Origin: Rheinheimera pleomorphica
Lineage (GTDB): Bacteria > Pseudomonadota > Gammaproteobacteria > Enterobacterales > Alteromonadaceae
Length of the DNA stretch: 64,000 nt
Direction of reading: 5' to 3'
NCBI RefSeq assembly: GCF_011634895.1
Contig: NZ_SIRR01000001.1
Span: 141,721-205,720 of the forward strand
A program made the position numbers and the translations under genes. Position 1 is the first letter of the stretch; every line of letters starts with the position of its first letter. The notes beneath the pieces were generated by a model. It saw only the letters and a list, made by a program, of their open reading frames with translations. It was not told the DNA's origin and ran no database searches. Below, one piece after another: positions 37,972 to 46,272 of this stretch.

Positions 37972-39153
37972 ATGCCAACCTATTTTGCAAACTACCTATT
38001 GGCTGGCAGCCTTGGACTCGTCAGCATTGTGATCCCTATGCTTTTGGCCAGACGAGAAATCAGTCAAGCCTATATTATGTTAGCACTGTTCCTTGTTTTC
38101 ACATCTTTGGCAAACGCTCTGCCAATTTTTATACAAGCCGCACCGGGCATTGAACTTTATAGTCTTGCCATCGTTATCCCCAGCTATATTTGTCAGCCAA
38201 TATTTCTGTGGTTTTATGTCAAAGCCATATGTTCACCGACAGATTGGCATATCAAACAGAACCGATATTTACACTTTGTGTTGCCTGCACTGGCTTTGAT
38301 ATATGCCCTGGTGCTGATATTTATGCCCTCTGAATACCTGGTTGAACTGATGCAAGGGCAGGAACAAACTCTTTCACAAACAGCGGAATTACTGGCAATG
38401 TCCACTTTCGCCTTTATGGTGATTTGGATAGTTCAGTCATCATTTTATATTTATTTGATAATAAGCCGGTTAATCACGTATCGCAGAGAACTGAAGCAAC
38501 TGTTTGCCTCTAATGACAAGCGGGAAATGGGCTGGCTATTTTTCATTATCTCAGCAATATCCGTTGCCTGGCTGCTGGCTTTCTGCGCACTTTTATTGAG
38601 TTTCTCAGGCGAAGCTAATAATGCATTAACTAACACGCTGCTGCTGACTTACTTTGCCCTGCTTTGGTTAATGTCGTTTTGGGGATTGCGGCAAAAGCCT
38701 GGTTTCAATGAACGATACCTGCAACAAGAAGACCTTGATGCCATTGCGACATTAACAACAATGGAAGACACATCGGCAAAGTATAACCGCTCAGGGCTTG
38801 ATGAGGCGCGCAGTGAAAAAATTGCGGATAAAATTGAACAGGCAATGATAGCTAAATCACTGTATTTAAACCCTGACTTATCACTCAAACTATTAGCTAC
38901 TGAGGTTGCAGAAAAACCTAACTATGTCTCGCAGGTACTGAATCAAAAACTCAACAGTTCATTTTTTGACTATGTGAATAGCTATCGGATTGAGCATAGC
39001 AAGCAGCTTATTAGTGAGAATAAACTGCCTATCATAGAGGTGGCATTCGCATCAGGCTTTAATGCCAAGTCGTCTTTCTACAAGGCTTTCAAGATGAAGA
39101 CAGGATTGACGCCTAAACAGTTTGCCACTAATGAAGCTGAGTTGGGCGAGTGA
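37972..39153 (+). CDS. AraC family regulator with N-terminal membrane domain
   Basis: A 393-aa protein. Residues about 5-245 contain six to seven hydrophobic helices, a membrane-sensor part found in many Shewanella/Alteromonas AraC-type proteins. The C-terminal 100 residues carry the double helix-turn-helix: LLATEVAEKPNYVSQVLNQ and IIEVAFASGFNAKSSFYKAFK followed by TGLTPKQF. It probably senses a membrane or periplasmic signal. Likely target is the divergent membrane protein gene at 37188; that is inferred from position. Confidence 0.8.
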   Translation: MPTYFANYLLAGSLGLVSIVIPMLLARREISQAYIMLALFLVFTSLANALPIFIQAAPGIELYSLAIVIPSYICQPIFLWFYVKAICSPTDWHIKQNRYLHFVLPALALIYALVLIFMPSEYLVELMQGQEQTLSQTAELLAMSTFAFMVIWIVQSSFYIYLIISRLITYRRELKQLFASNDKREMGWLFFIISAISVAWLLAFCALLLSFSGEANNALTNTLLLTYFALLWLMSFWGLRQKPGFNERYLQQEDLDAIATLTTMEDTSAKYNRSGLDEARSEKIADKIEQAMIAKSLYLNPDLSLKLLATEVAEKPNYVSQVLNQKLNSSFFDYVNSYRIEHSKQLISENKLPIIEVAFASGFNAKSSFYKAFKMKTGLTPKQFATNEAELGE

Positions 39154-39160
39154 TTATTAG

Positions 39161-39640
39161 GCCAATGGCTTCCCTGCCGGCAGGTTTGTCGATTTAAAGT
39201 CAGTTAATGAACAAGGCTTTGTTTTCTGCACTTATTTTGATTCCGCTAAGGGCAGGCACCTTTCTAAAAATGAAAAAACGGCGATGACAATCTGGTGGGA
39301 CCATGTGGGCTACCAGATCCGTGTTGTCGGTGTTGCTGAATTTATATCCGAGGTTGAAGCTGATAACTATTGGCAAAGCCGAAACAAAAGCGCTCAATTA
39401 ACTACAACAGCTTTTGAACAAAGCGCTGCACTAAATTCCGAGCATGAGCTAGAGAAAAGACTTCAAGAAATAACAGTAGAATACACCGGTAAAATAGTTC
39501 CCCGACCAGCCAACTGGGGCGGTTACCGCATCAAACCGGTTTCGATTGAGTTTCTTACGTTCCAAGAGAGTCGATTACACCGAAGAGAATTATTTGAGTT
39601 GAAAAATAATGGCTGGTTTAAGCAACTACTTCAACCGTAA
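39161..39640 (+). pseudogene. 5'-truncated PdxH-like (pyridoxamine oxidase family) gene
   Basis: The open frame runs from 39161, directly after an in-frame TAG, to 39640. Its translation begins ANGFPAGRFVDLKSVNEQG and continues as a PdxH-like flavoprotein: FVFCTYFDSAKGRHL, WWDHVGYQIRVVG, and a C-terminal NWGGYRIKPVSIEF then RLHRREL. Homologous pieces in the true PdxH (26875-27513) sit after about residue 50, so the N-terminus and first FMN-contacting strands are missing. No good ribosome site precedes it; an internal ATG at 39284 would give only 118 residues. It is probably a broken second copy with diverged sequence. Confidence 0.72.
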
Positions 39641-39761
39641 ATTAAGTCCTGCGTTTATGTTAAGAGAAAATTCTACTTTTGACGTCAGTTATTTTTAGGG
39701 GGTATTACCATTTTACTTTTGCTTTTCGTTGTTAATGCGAATGGACGAAATTTTTAGACCT

Positions 39762-40568
39762 TTACTGTGTATTTCTATACACGTTGAAAATACCTTTAAA
39801 AAAACTGATGTAGTAGTTGCTGATATGGCTCTCGCCCGGCATAACCTCGGCCTGCCATGTCAGGCCAGACGGCGCTTGGTCAGACAGTAAGCGGGTAAAC
39901 TGCAGGTAAGCGCTGTACACTTGCTCCCCTTCCATTGCCGGCTCTGCCATAGTGATGTACAGCGTCTTGCCCGACGCTAACGTTTGCCCAATCAGTTGTT
40001 GATAAATATCATTAGCGTGGCGCTGCAGCGGAGGGCTGGCCGCGATATATCGGTCAAATAGCGCGGGCTGGGTTGATAGCAAATCAACGGCAAAATACGC
40101 AGCTAAAGAGTGGCCATATAAAGTGGCGCTTTTACCGGCGCGAAAGGTTTTAGCCATATACGGCTGTAATTCAGCACCGATAAACTCAGCAAATTTAGCT
40201 TTTTGATGGTAGAAATCGTTTTCTCTGGCACCGTCCTGCGCAAGATTATTAATTGCCACAATAATCTGCCTAGGAATATTACCCAGCTCCTGATGTAAAC
40301 GGCTTGCCAACACCGCATGAGCCAGGTGCCGTTCACCGTCTAACAGATATAACGTGGGATAGTTTTCTGTCGAGTTAGTATAGCCTTCAGGTAAATACAC
40401 CTTAATAGTGCGGGTTTGCTGCAACACCGCTGACGGGTATTGCAGCGTTATCACCTCACCTATTGTTAGCGCTTCTGAAGTAAACGCTTGTATCTTGGTA
40501 GATAACAAGGCCCCTACAAGTATCATGATTAGCATCAGCCGGTTTTGCATAAAACGCCCATGTTTCAC
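39762..40568 (-). CDS. Exported esterase-like alpha/beta hydrolase (putative esterase family)
   Basis: A 268-aa protein of the Esterase-D/Fes-like group, with an N-terminal signal segment (cut near AFT). It has the strand-rich opening YPTLYLLDGERHL near residue 71, a LYGHSLAAYFA nucleophile elbow (Ser154) and a late GESHIS that probably supplies the His. The start is a GTG at 40568 overlapping the beta-lactamase-like gene stop as GTGA; an alternative ATG at 40550 is possible. It is co-transcribed behind the serine hydrolase at 40565. Substrate is unknown. Confidence 0.78.
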   Translation of the reverse strand: MKHGRFMQNRLMLIMILVGALLSTKIQAFTSEALTIGEVITLQYPSAVLQQTRTIKVYLPEGYTNSTENYPTLYLLDGERHLAHAVLASRLHQELGNIPRQIIVAINNLAQDGARENDFYHQKAKFAEFIGAELQPYMAKTFRAGKSATLYGHSLAAYFAVDLLSTQPALFDRYIAASPPLQRHANDIYQQLIGQTLASGKTLYITMAEPAMEGEQVYSAYLQFTRLLSDQAPSGLTWQAEVMPGESHISNYYISFFKGIFNVYRNTQ

Positions 40569-42043
40569 TTTTTTAACGCCGTTTGGTTATATAAAAACAC
40601 ACTCAGCTGACCATCAGTATCGATAAAACTGACTTCCAAGCCTGAATCCTGATGCACGTACTGATGTTTATCTTCCACTGCGGACAACGGATAAATATCA
40701 CCGTTAGGAAATTTAATAGCGATACCGTCTGCCAGCTCAGAGTTAAGCAATGACACCTGCAGTCCATTTTCAAACTCATAATCCCCTACTAGCCTGCGTT
40801 GCTGAATACGGTCAACCTTGCGTCTTTTATAAGCTTTAGCCTTATAATCAGGCCAGTTGTATACGGCAGAAGCAGCTCTGATCATGTCAAAACCAACACT
40901 AAAGCCCGCATCTGAATTGGTTAAAAACACCGCACCGTCGCCGTTTTCAGGATACATCAGCATAAAGCTACGATATCCGCTATTGCCACCGTTGTGCTTA
41001 AACAGAAATCGCTCCCCCTCACCATCAGTAACGAAAGTCATCGCTGGCTGGCCGCCGAAGTAGGTAGATAAATCTTCCCCCGGCTTAACCGGCGCCAGCA
41101 TTTGCCGTGCAGAACGCTGCGAAATAACGTCACTCTTGCCGTGATAACCTTTTGTTAGTTCAACCGCTAAATTCGCCAAATCCGTAGCAGTTGACCACAA
41201 GCCAGCAGCCGCTTGCTCAGGATGCACACGCCAGCCACCTTCGATAGCCACGCCGGTAATGTCATGCCCCAGCGCTATCTCAATGTCATCTCGTTGCGGA
41301 TAAGCCATATCAAAAGAACTATGAAGCATATTTAAGGGTTGCAGTACCCAGGTATCCATCAACTGCTCAAAGGGTTTACCGAACTCATCCTGCAGTGCTA
41401 CTTCTGCAACGGTATAGCCCGCCCCTGAATACATGACTTGTTTACCGGCGGCTAATTCAACTGTAACCGCTTTTGTATTGGCGGGTTCTTGTCCAAGCAG
41501 AGTCTGAACATCGGTTGGGATTGCGTCTCCTTGCGCGTAGCCCATATAACCACCCGCTGATAGACCTGAGCTGTGATTAAGCAGGTTTTCAAAGCTGATC
41601 AGCTTTTCAGCACCCGGTTGTGCACCTGCTAGCTGATAAGATTTCAGATAGGCGTTTATCGGCTTATTAATATCAATCTTGCCTTTATCATGCATCCGCA
41701 TTATTGCAAAAGCGGTAACAGGCTTAGCTAACGACGCCGCCTGAAAGACTGTGTTGCGGGTTACTGGCTTATCGGAAGAGGATGACAGGTTGCCATAACC
41801 GTTGCTCCAGGCCACTTTGCCATTAGCAATCAGTGCAAAGCTCAGCCCCGGAACCTTGTAAAATGACAGTCTATCTAGCACCGAAAAGGTAGGCACAGCT
41901 TCGTTTTCAAACACCACTGGCTGTCTTAATCCTTGCTCTACCGCAACTTGCAGTCTTGTTGCCTCATCAGCCATAACCTCAGCCTGACAACATATTGCTA
42001 TCTGACTAAAGATCACCAATGATATAAATAGATACTTGTTCAT
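40565..42043 (-). CDS. Beta-lactamase-family serine hydrolase (class C/PBP4*-like), exported
   Basis: A 492-aa protein with signal peptide ending near CCQAEV. It shows the penicillin-binding fold: SLAK at 104-107 (nucleophile Ser104), YSGAGY in place of the usual YxN motif, and HNG in the third-motif position (KHNGGNSGY). The Asn of YxN is replaced by Gly, so it is probably an esterase or peptidase rather than a true beta-lactamase. A C-terminal beta-rich extension (from about 400) is typical of this group. The ATG at 42043 is preceded by GGAAG. Overlaps the esterase gene by four bases; an operator-like element is upstream. Confidence 0.82.
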   Translation of the reverse strand: MNKYLFISLVIFSQIAICCQAEVMADEATRLQVAVEQGLRQPVVFENEAVPTFSVLDRLSFYKVPGLSFALIANGKVAWSNGYGNLSSSSDKPVTRNTVFQAASLAKPVTAFAIMRMHDKGKIDINKPINAYLKSYQLAGAQPGAEKLISFENLLNHSSGLSAGGYMGYAQGDAIPTDVQTLLGQEPANTKAVTVELAAGKQVMYSGAGYTVAEVALQDEFGKPFEQLMDTWVLQPLNMLHSSFDMAYPQRDDIEIALGHDITGVAIEGGWRVHPEQAAAGLWSTATDLANLAVELTKGYHGKSDVISQRSARQMLAPVKPGEDLSTYFGGQPAMTFVTDGEGERFLFKHNGGNSGYRSFMLMYPENGDGAVFLTNSDAGFSVGFDMIRAASAVYNWPDYKAKAYKRRKVDRIQQRRLVGDYEFENGLQVSLLNSELADGIAIKFPNGDIYPLSAVEDKHQYVHQDSGLEVSFIDTDGQLSVFLYNQTALKK

Positions 42044-42085
42044 TTTTCTTCCATTTAAAATTTTACGCCAACCTAGCAAGTTGAA

Positions 42086-42103
42086 CGTCAAGGGGACGTG
42101 AAG
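42086..42103. promoter_or_regulatory. Tandem half-site CGTCA-N6-CGTGA, island operator copy 2
   Basis: CGTCA (42086-42090), six bases, CGTGA (42097-42101), then AG. It lies about 45 bases upstream of the beta-lactamase-like gene start, at the same distance as copy 1 from its gene. This is the most diverged copy. Confidence 0.35.
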
Positions 42104-42127
42104 AAATTGGCTCACCAACAAACTCTA

Positions 42128-43744
42128 TTAACTGAACTCAAACCAGTCCAGCTCAAACCATTTTTGGTTAGCCGCTTTAATCTCTAAGCGTTGTGCTGAA
42201 GCAACTAACGTGGCATCGACGGTAAGTAAGCTAAAATCGTCGGCGCCTAAAAGGGTGACACTTGCCACCAGGTGATTACCTTGCCAGACATGAAACTGCG
42301 CGCCGGCTTCCCCTCGTACTTTCAGTGTTAACCTACGACATTCATCGCGTGTGCTGTTAAAGTCAAAACTGAGCCAGGCCGGTAAAAATGGCAACTGTTC
42401 GCTATAAAGATGATAAGGATTGGCGCTAAAGTGCATGCTGTTGCCACTCTGATTGCTATAAGCGAATTGGGCATCAATGTAATGTTCAGCCTGAATACGC
42501 TCCTGTACACGATGAACTTTATGCTGGCCATACCAAACCATAGTACCCGGCAAGCTGTCTGCAGTGGCACTATTAGCATCAACCCGGTAGCCCACCAGGG
42601 TGGCAGCCGGCAACGTATCAGTGTAGCTATTGGCAGTAACAGCACTGGCGATGCGCTCTGTTATCCGGCCTTGCTGGCTTGTCGGGTCAATTAATTGCCG
42701 GTAAACCGAATAGCTGATATCAGCTGCAGTCAACGGCTGCCAGATAAGTTCAATACGGTTATCCGGCAAGGGTCTGAGCAGCACCTGCTTTGGTGCCACA
42801 GGCGTCGCCTGCATTAGCCGGTGCTGCAGACTGGCATTAAGCTGAGCACCTTTAAGGCTTTGCTGAAACGCGAGGGTTTCAGCCGATGGCGCGACTGCCC
42901 CTTCATGTTCCAACAGCAGACGAAAGCCTTCCAAACTGCCGTAGAAATCCGCAGCAACAACATCTTTTGTCTGCCGGGCCAGTGCTTGCCAGTGCCAGGC
43001 ACCACCGCTGATATCATATTGCAGGCAGCTATCACCGGTAGCGGCTTTGACAGCGCAGCTTTGCATGATTTCTCTGACATTACCCAACATATCATGCAAA
43101 CCTAAGTCATTAGGCCGATACATACCCACCACAGTGTGATAAGTAGCGCCGTCATTGCAATTGGTATGATGCCGGTAGCTATGGTTATGGTCCCGTTTTA
43201 TGCCGATACTGCTGGCTTCATCCTCAGTATTTTCATACTTACAAATTTGGCTGCTGGCAACGTCATCACCAAAGTAATAATGGCTGTGTCGTCCTGCTGC
43301 TGCGGCATACTGCCACTCACTGGCGTTGGGTAAACGATACGCTTTGCCGGTTTCAGCACTAAGCCAGGCAGCATACGCTAATGCGCCTTTTACACCGACG
43401 CAAACCACAGGTTGAAACAGATCCTGTGCCACGTCAGTGTCATTCCAGTTACCCGGGTTATCCGGCGAAGGCCAACGTGCTGCACTAAACACCAAACAGT
43501 GTTGCGGCACCTTGTAGCCTGTGGCATTCACAAAGCGCTGAAACTCAGCAACCGTGACTTCATATTTGCCCATATAGGTCGACACGATTTGTTCGTCTGC
43601 TACCACTGGCACCAATACGGGCTCTATCGGCGTAACAGCATCAGCACCAGCCGCTGGCAACCGGGCAAATACGGTTGCCGGCAGCAACGTGCCTGAAAGC
43701 AGTGTAATAATCAGCGCAACAGGAAAAAGTGTTTTAATCCGCAC
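42128..43744 (-). CDS. Exported SUMF1/FGE-sulfatase-domain protein lacking the catalytic cysteines, second copy
   Basis: About 538 aa. I prefer the GTG at 43744, preceded by AAAGGCGG, which opens into a signal peptide; an ATG at 43780 is possible. The FGE-like domain covers about 50-280 with CVGVKGALAYAAWLS, YRLPNASEWQYAAAA, LHDMLGNVREIMQ, SGGAWHW and LEGFRLLL. As in the paralogue at 32213, the segment after the Gly-Gly has no Cys. Fibronectin-like and C-terminal binding-like parts follow. It is downstream of, and apparently co-transcribed with, the metallo-beta-lactamase-like gene. Confidence 0.8.
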   Translation of the reverse strand: MRIKTLFPVALIITLLSGTLLPATVFARLPAAGADAVTPIEPVLVPVVADEQIVSTYMGKYEVTVAEFQRFVNATGYKVPQHCLVFSAARWPSPDNPGNWNDTDVAQDLFQPVVCVGVKGALAYAAWLSAETGKAYRLPNASEWQYAAAAGRHSHYYFGDDVASSQICKYENTEDEASSIGIKRDHNHSYRHHTNCNDGATYHTVVGMYRPNDLGLHDMLGNVREIMQSCAVKAATGDSCLQYDISGGAWHWQALARQTKDVVAADFYGSLEGFRLLLEHEGAVAPSAETLAFQQSLKGAQLNASLQHRLMQATPVAPKQVLLRPLPDNRIELIWQPLTAADISYSVYRQLIDPTSQQGRITERIASAVTANSYTDTLPAATLVGYRVDANSATADSLPGTMVWYGQHKVHRVQERIQAEHYIDAQFAYSNQSGNSMHFSANPYHLYSEQLPFLPAWLSFDFNSTRDECRRLTLKVRGEAGAQFHVWQGNHLVASVTLLGADDFSLLTVDATLVASAQRLEIKAANQKWFELDWFEFS

Positions 43745-43772
43745 AATGCCGCCTTTTTGCAACGGCTTACTG

Positions 43773-45296
43773 TTAGCCATTTGCGCAAATCGGGTAACCT
43801 GCCGGACAGGTTTTCGGCGTAAAGTCGTCTGTCCATTGCCTGAACTCTGCCATGCTGAACTGGCGCCAGCCACGGATATCCACCAGGGTGTTTACATCGA
43901 TTTTTAACTCATCTAAAGCTTGAGCAAAGCGAACCATATCGTGGTAAATGCGTGGCTTAGCCGTTTTTAACTCAGTGACATAGTGATCTTCTGCCAACAC
44001 CATGCGAACTGAGGGTAAATACGCCAGCAAATAATGTTGTGCATGTGCCGTAGCGATATCAAACAGCATCAGATCACCCAGCGTGAATGCTGCACGTTCT
44101 GGGATTAACAGCAGGTTATCCGGCTGTGCGGCCGTAGCATGTTTTAAAATGGTAGCCTGGTGCTGCTTAGCAACCACCAGTGTTGCCCCCAGTGCCAGGG
44201 CATTGTCCAGGCCGCGCACGTTGGCATTGTGATGATGGGTAACCACAAAGTACTTTAGCGGTTTATCCTGCTGCGACAGCTTTTTAATTTCAGCAAAATT
44301 CTCGCTAAGTGCGTCCGCGGCGCCCATAGCAATATAATGGTCGGCTTGTTCAATAAATACTGTTAGCGCCCGGCCTTTACCGGCCTGATAAACGCCAGTG
44401 CTGAGTTTTTTCGCCGTAAGTTCAGAGCCATCAATGGTTTCACCCCATGGCGTAAAGTGGTCAAAGCCGCTAAAGGCCGCGCTCAGATCAGGGTTTAGCT
44501 CAAGATCACGATGCACTGAGCTTAGCCGCAGCTGGCCATTAACAAAGAAATTCATATCGCGGGCGTAGGGCAATTTGGCTGCCGTGTTGTGATTAGAAAA
44601 AACATACAACATGTCTCCTGCCCGTGGGTGCTGGCGCAGTATTTTATGGATAAGGCCGGATGTGTTATCGACAAAGTAGGTATAACGCTCACCGGAGGCG
44701 TGTTGCAGCATGAGTTTTTGCTGCAAGCGGCCACGGTAATACTCCTTGCCACTGTATTCCAGCTCTGCTGACAGGCCGGCTAAGCGTTTAGCTTGCAGCG
44801 TATCGCTGCTGCGCTCTAACGATGCGCCTAAGCGGTCAAAGTTGGCCCAGCTTTCTTCAGAGTATTTTTCATGCAGAATGTCGTACATGATGGTGCTATC
44901 GCCCTGCTGCACCCACTTTTCCAAATCCAGCGTGCTACGCGGTACCCGATAGGATAGTAAGCTCTTGCGCCGGTTTTTATAGTCGATGATCAGCTCTTCG
45001 TTGATACGCCATAACTCAGGCACATCCGGCGATTCGCCCTCGCCGGGCCAGGGGCCTTTATTGTAGTCGACGACTTTGATGCTATTCGCCTGCAGTAACG
45101 TATCGCCACCGTAGGCTGTAAGCATTTTATTGACAACTGCCACCTTGATATCGGCTGCAGGCTCACTCTCCTTCGCAGCTAAGACAGCGGGTAATGCTAA
45201 CAACACCATACAACTGGCGACAAACACACTTTTTCGGCCAAGAAAAGCCATACATTGTTTGGTGGACCAAAGCTTACTGCTATGCACTGGATACAT
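43773..45296 (-). CDS. Exported metallo-beta-lactamase-fold protein with a broken metal motif
   Basis: About 507 aa. The start at 45296 (ATG, with AAAGGG eight bases upstream) gives a signal peptide ending near VLAAKE. The middle part resembles the beta-rich N-terminal region of hydrolase-like MBL proteins; the C-terminal half has the MBL ordering. The canonical HxHxDH motif aligns with HHHNAN at 354-359 (in VVTHHHNANVRGLD): Asp and the last His are replaced by Ala and Asn. A following LAEDHY could supply a further residue. Zinc hydrolase activity is therefore doubtful. It precedes the SUMF1 gene. Confidence 0.72.
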   Translation of the reverse strand: MYPVHSSKLWSTKQCMAFLGRKSVFVASCMVLLALPAVLAAKESEPAADIKVAVVNKMLTAYGGDTLLQANSIKVVDYNKGPWPGEGESPDVPELWRINEELIIDYKNRRKSLLSYRVPRSTLDLEKWVQQGDSTIMYDILHEKYSEESWANFDRLGASLERSSDTLQAKRLAGLSAELEYSGKEYYRGRLQQKLMLQHASGERYTYFVDNTSGLIHKILRQHPRAGDMLYVFSNHNTAAKLPYARDMNFFVNGQLRLSSVHRDLELNPDLSAAFSGFDHFTPWGETIDGSELTAKKLSTGVYQAGKGRALTVFIEQADHYIAMGAADALSENFAEIKKLSQQDKPLKYFVVTHHHNANVRGLDNALALGATLVVAKQHQATILKHATAAQPDNLLLIPERAAFTLGDLMLFDIATAHAQHYLLAYLPSVRMVLAEDHYVTELKTAKPRIYHDMVRFAQALDELKIDVNTLVDIRGWRQFSMAEFRQWTDDFTPKTCPAGYPICANG

Positions 45297-45447
45297 TTTT
45301 GACACCCTTTAATACAATTTGCCGATACCATGGCATAAACTGTATGCCAAACAAATCAGGCTAAACCCAGAGGCGAAAAATGTGCCCCAAGCGGCATTGC
45401 CGCACCAAATTTGCTTTAGCTCTGTCAAAGATGTTTTCATAAAAATT

Positions 45448-45467
45448 TGTCGCAATGCGCTGTGAAA
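45448..45467. promoter_or_regulatory. Relaxed half-site pair TGTCG-N8-TGTGA, island operator copy 3
   Basis: TGTCG (45448-45452), eight bases, TGTGA (45461-45465), then AA. The spacing is two bases longer than in the other copies, so it is the least convincing. It is 150 bases upstream of the metallo-beta-lactamase-like gene and just after the copy B regulator gene stop. Confidence 0.3.
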
Positions 45468-45484
45468 TACAGCTGTTAATCTGG

Positions 45485-46168
45485 CTAATCTGGGCTATCG
45501 AGCAGATATCCTTGTCCGCGTAATGTTTTCAGCATTGATGTCGAAAAAGGCTTATCCAAAACCCGACGCAATGTGTAGATATGCGAGCGAATGACATCAC
45601 TGTCGCAGTATGTGCCTGCCCAGATTTTGTTTGCCAGCTGCTGACGGCTAACAGTGTTTGGATAGGCGTAGGCCAGCGTCATCAGGATGTCAAAATCGGT
45701 ATTGCTTAGCTTTAACGTACGGCCAGCCCGGGTGGCCATGCGTTGATTTTCGTTGATATATAGCTCACCAATACTAATTATCTGTGGCTGATGTAACTTA
45801 TGGCGCCTTGATAAGGCTTCACAGCGCAAGCTCAGTTCCTCTAAACAATAAGGCGTGCTCATAAAATCGTCTGCGCCGGCGGTGAAACCCTGGCGCTTTT
45901 CAGTCAGGCAGTCGCTATCAGATATCAGTAACACCGGCGCAATCGGGTTGCACAGTTGCTTTAAACTGCGACACAGCTCAATCCCTCTGCTGCCAGACAG
46001 CCTCACGTTTAGCACAATCACGTCAAAACTGTTGGTACGCGCCAGCTTCAGCCCCAGCGGGCCTGTTGAGGCAAAATCGACATGCATTCCTGCTTGCAGC
46101 AGATAATCACAAAACTCACGCCCCAGCCGATGGCAGCTTTCAATTACAAGTACAGATAATGCTTTCAA
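45485..46168 (-). CDS. OmpR-type response regulator with a degenerate (pseudo) receiver, copy B
   Basis: About 227 aa, closely similar to copy A at 34849 (roughly three quarters identical by eye). The receiver again has Ser11 for Asp, Asn54 for the phosphoacceptor Asp (VLNVRL), Ser83 for Thr, and here Thr105 for Lys (MSTPY). The winged-helix domain with SDVIRSHIYTLRR is intact. The start is a TTG at 46168 if aligned with copy A; a GTG (46174) and upstream TTG are possible, and no good ribosome site is seen. No partner histidine kinase is adjacent. Confidence 0.82.
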   Translation of the reverse strand: MKALSVLVIESCHRLGREFCDYLLQAGMHVDFASTGPLGLKLARTNSFDVIVLNVRLSGSRGIELCRSLKQLCNPIAPVLLISDSDCLTEKRQGFTAGADDFMSTPYCLEELSLRCEALSRRHKLHQPQIISIGELYINENQRMATRAGRTLKLSNTDFDILMTLAYAYPNTVSRQQLANKIWAGTYCDSDVIRSHIYTLRRVLDKPFSTSMLKTLRGQGYLLDSPD

Positions 46169-46272
46169 TTGCACTAACGCCAAAGCCCACAATGGTCTGT
46201 ATCACAGCATAGTTATCGGTTGAATGACATTGCGCTGACGTAAGCGGCTAAAACACTTAGCTAAGCGGCACA

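Noticed and set aside
40565..45296. Reading the beta-lactamase-like and MBL-like genes as an antibiotic resistance cassette
   Set aside because: Key residues are altered (YSG for YxN; HHHNAN for HxHxDH) and there is no resistance-type mobile context.
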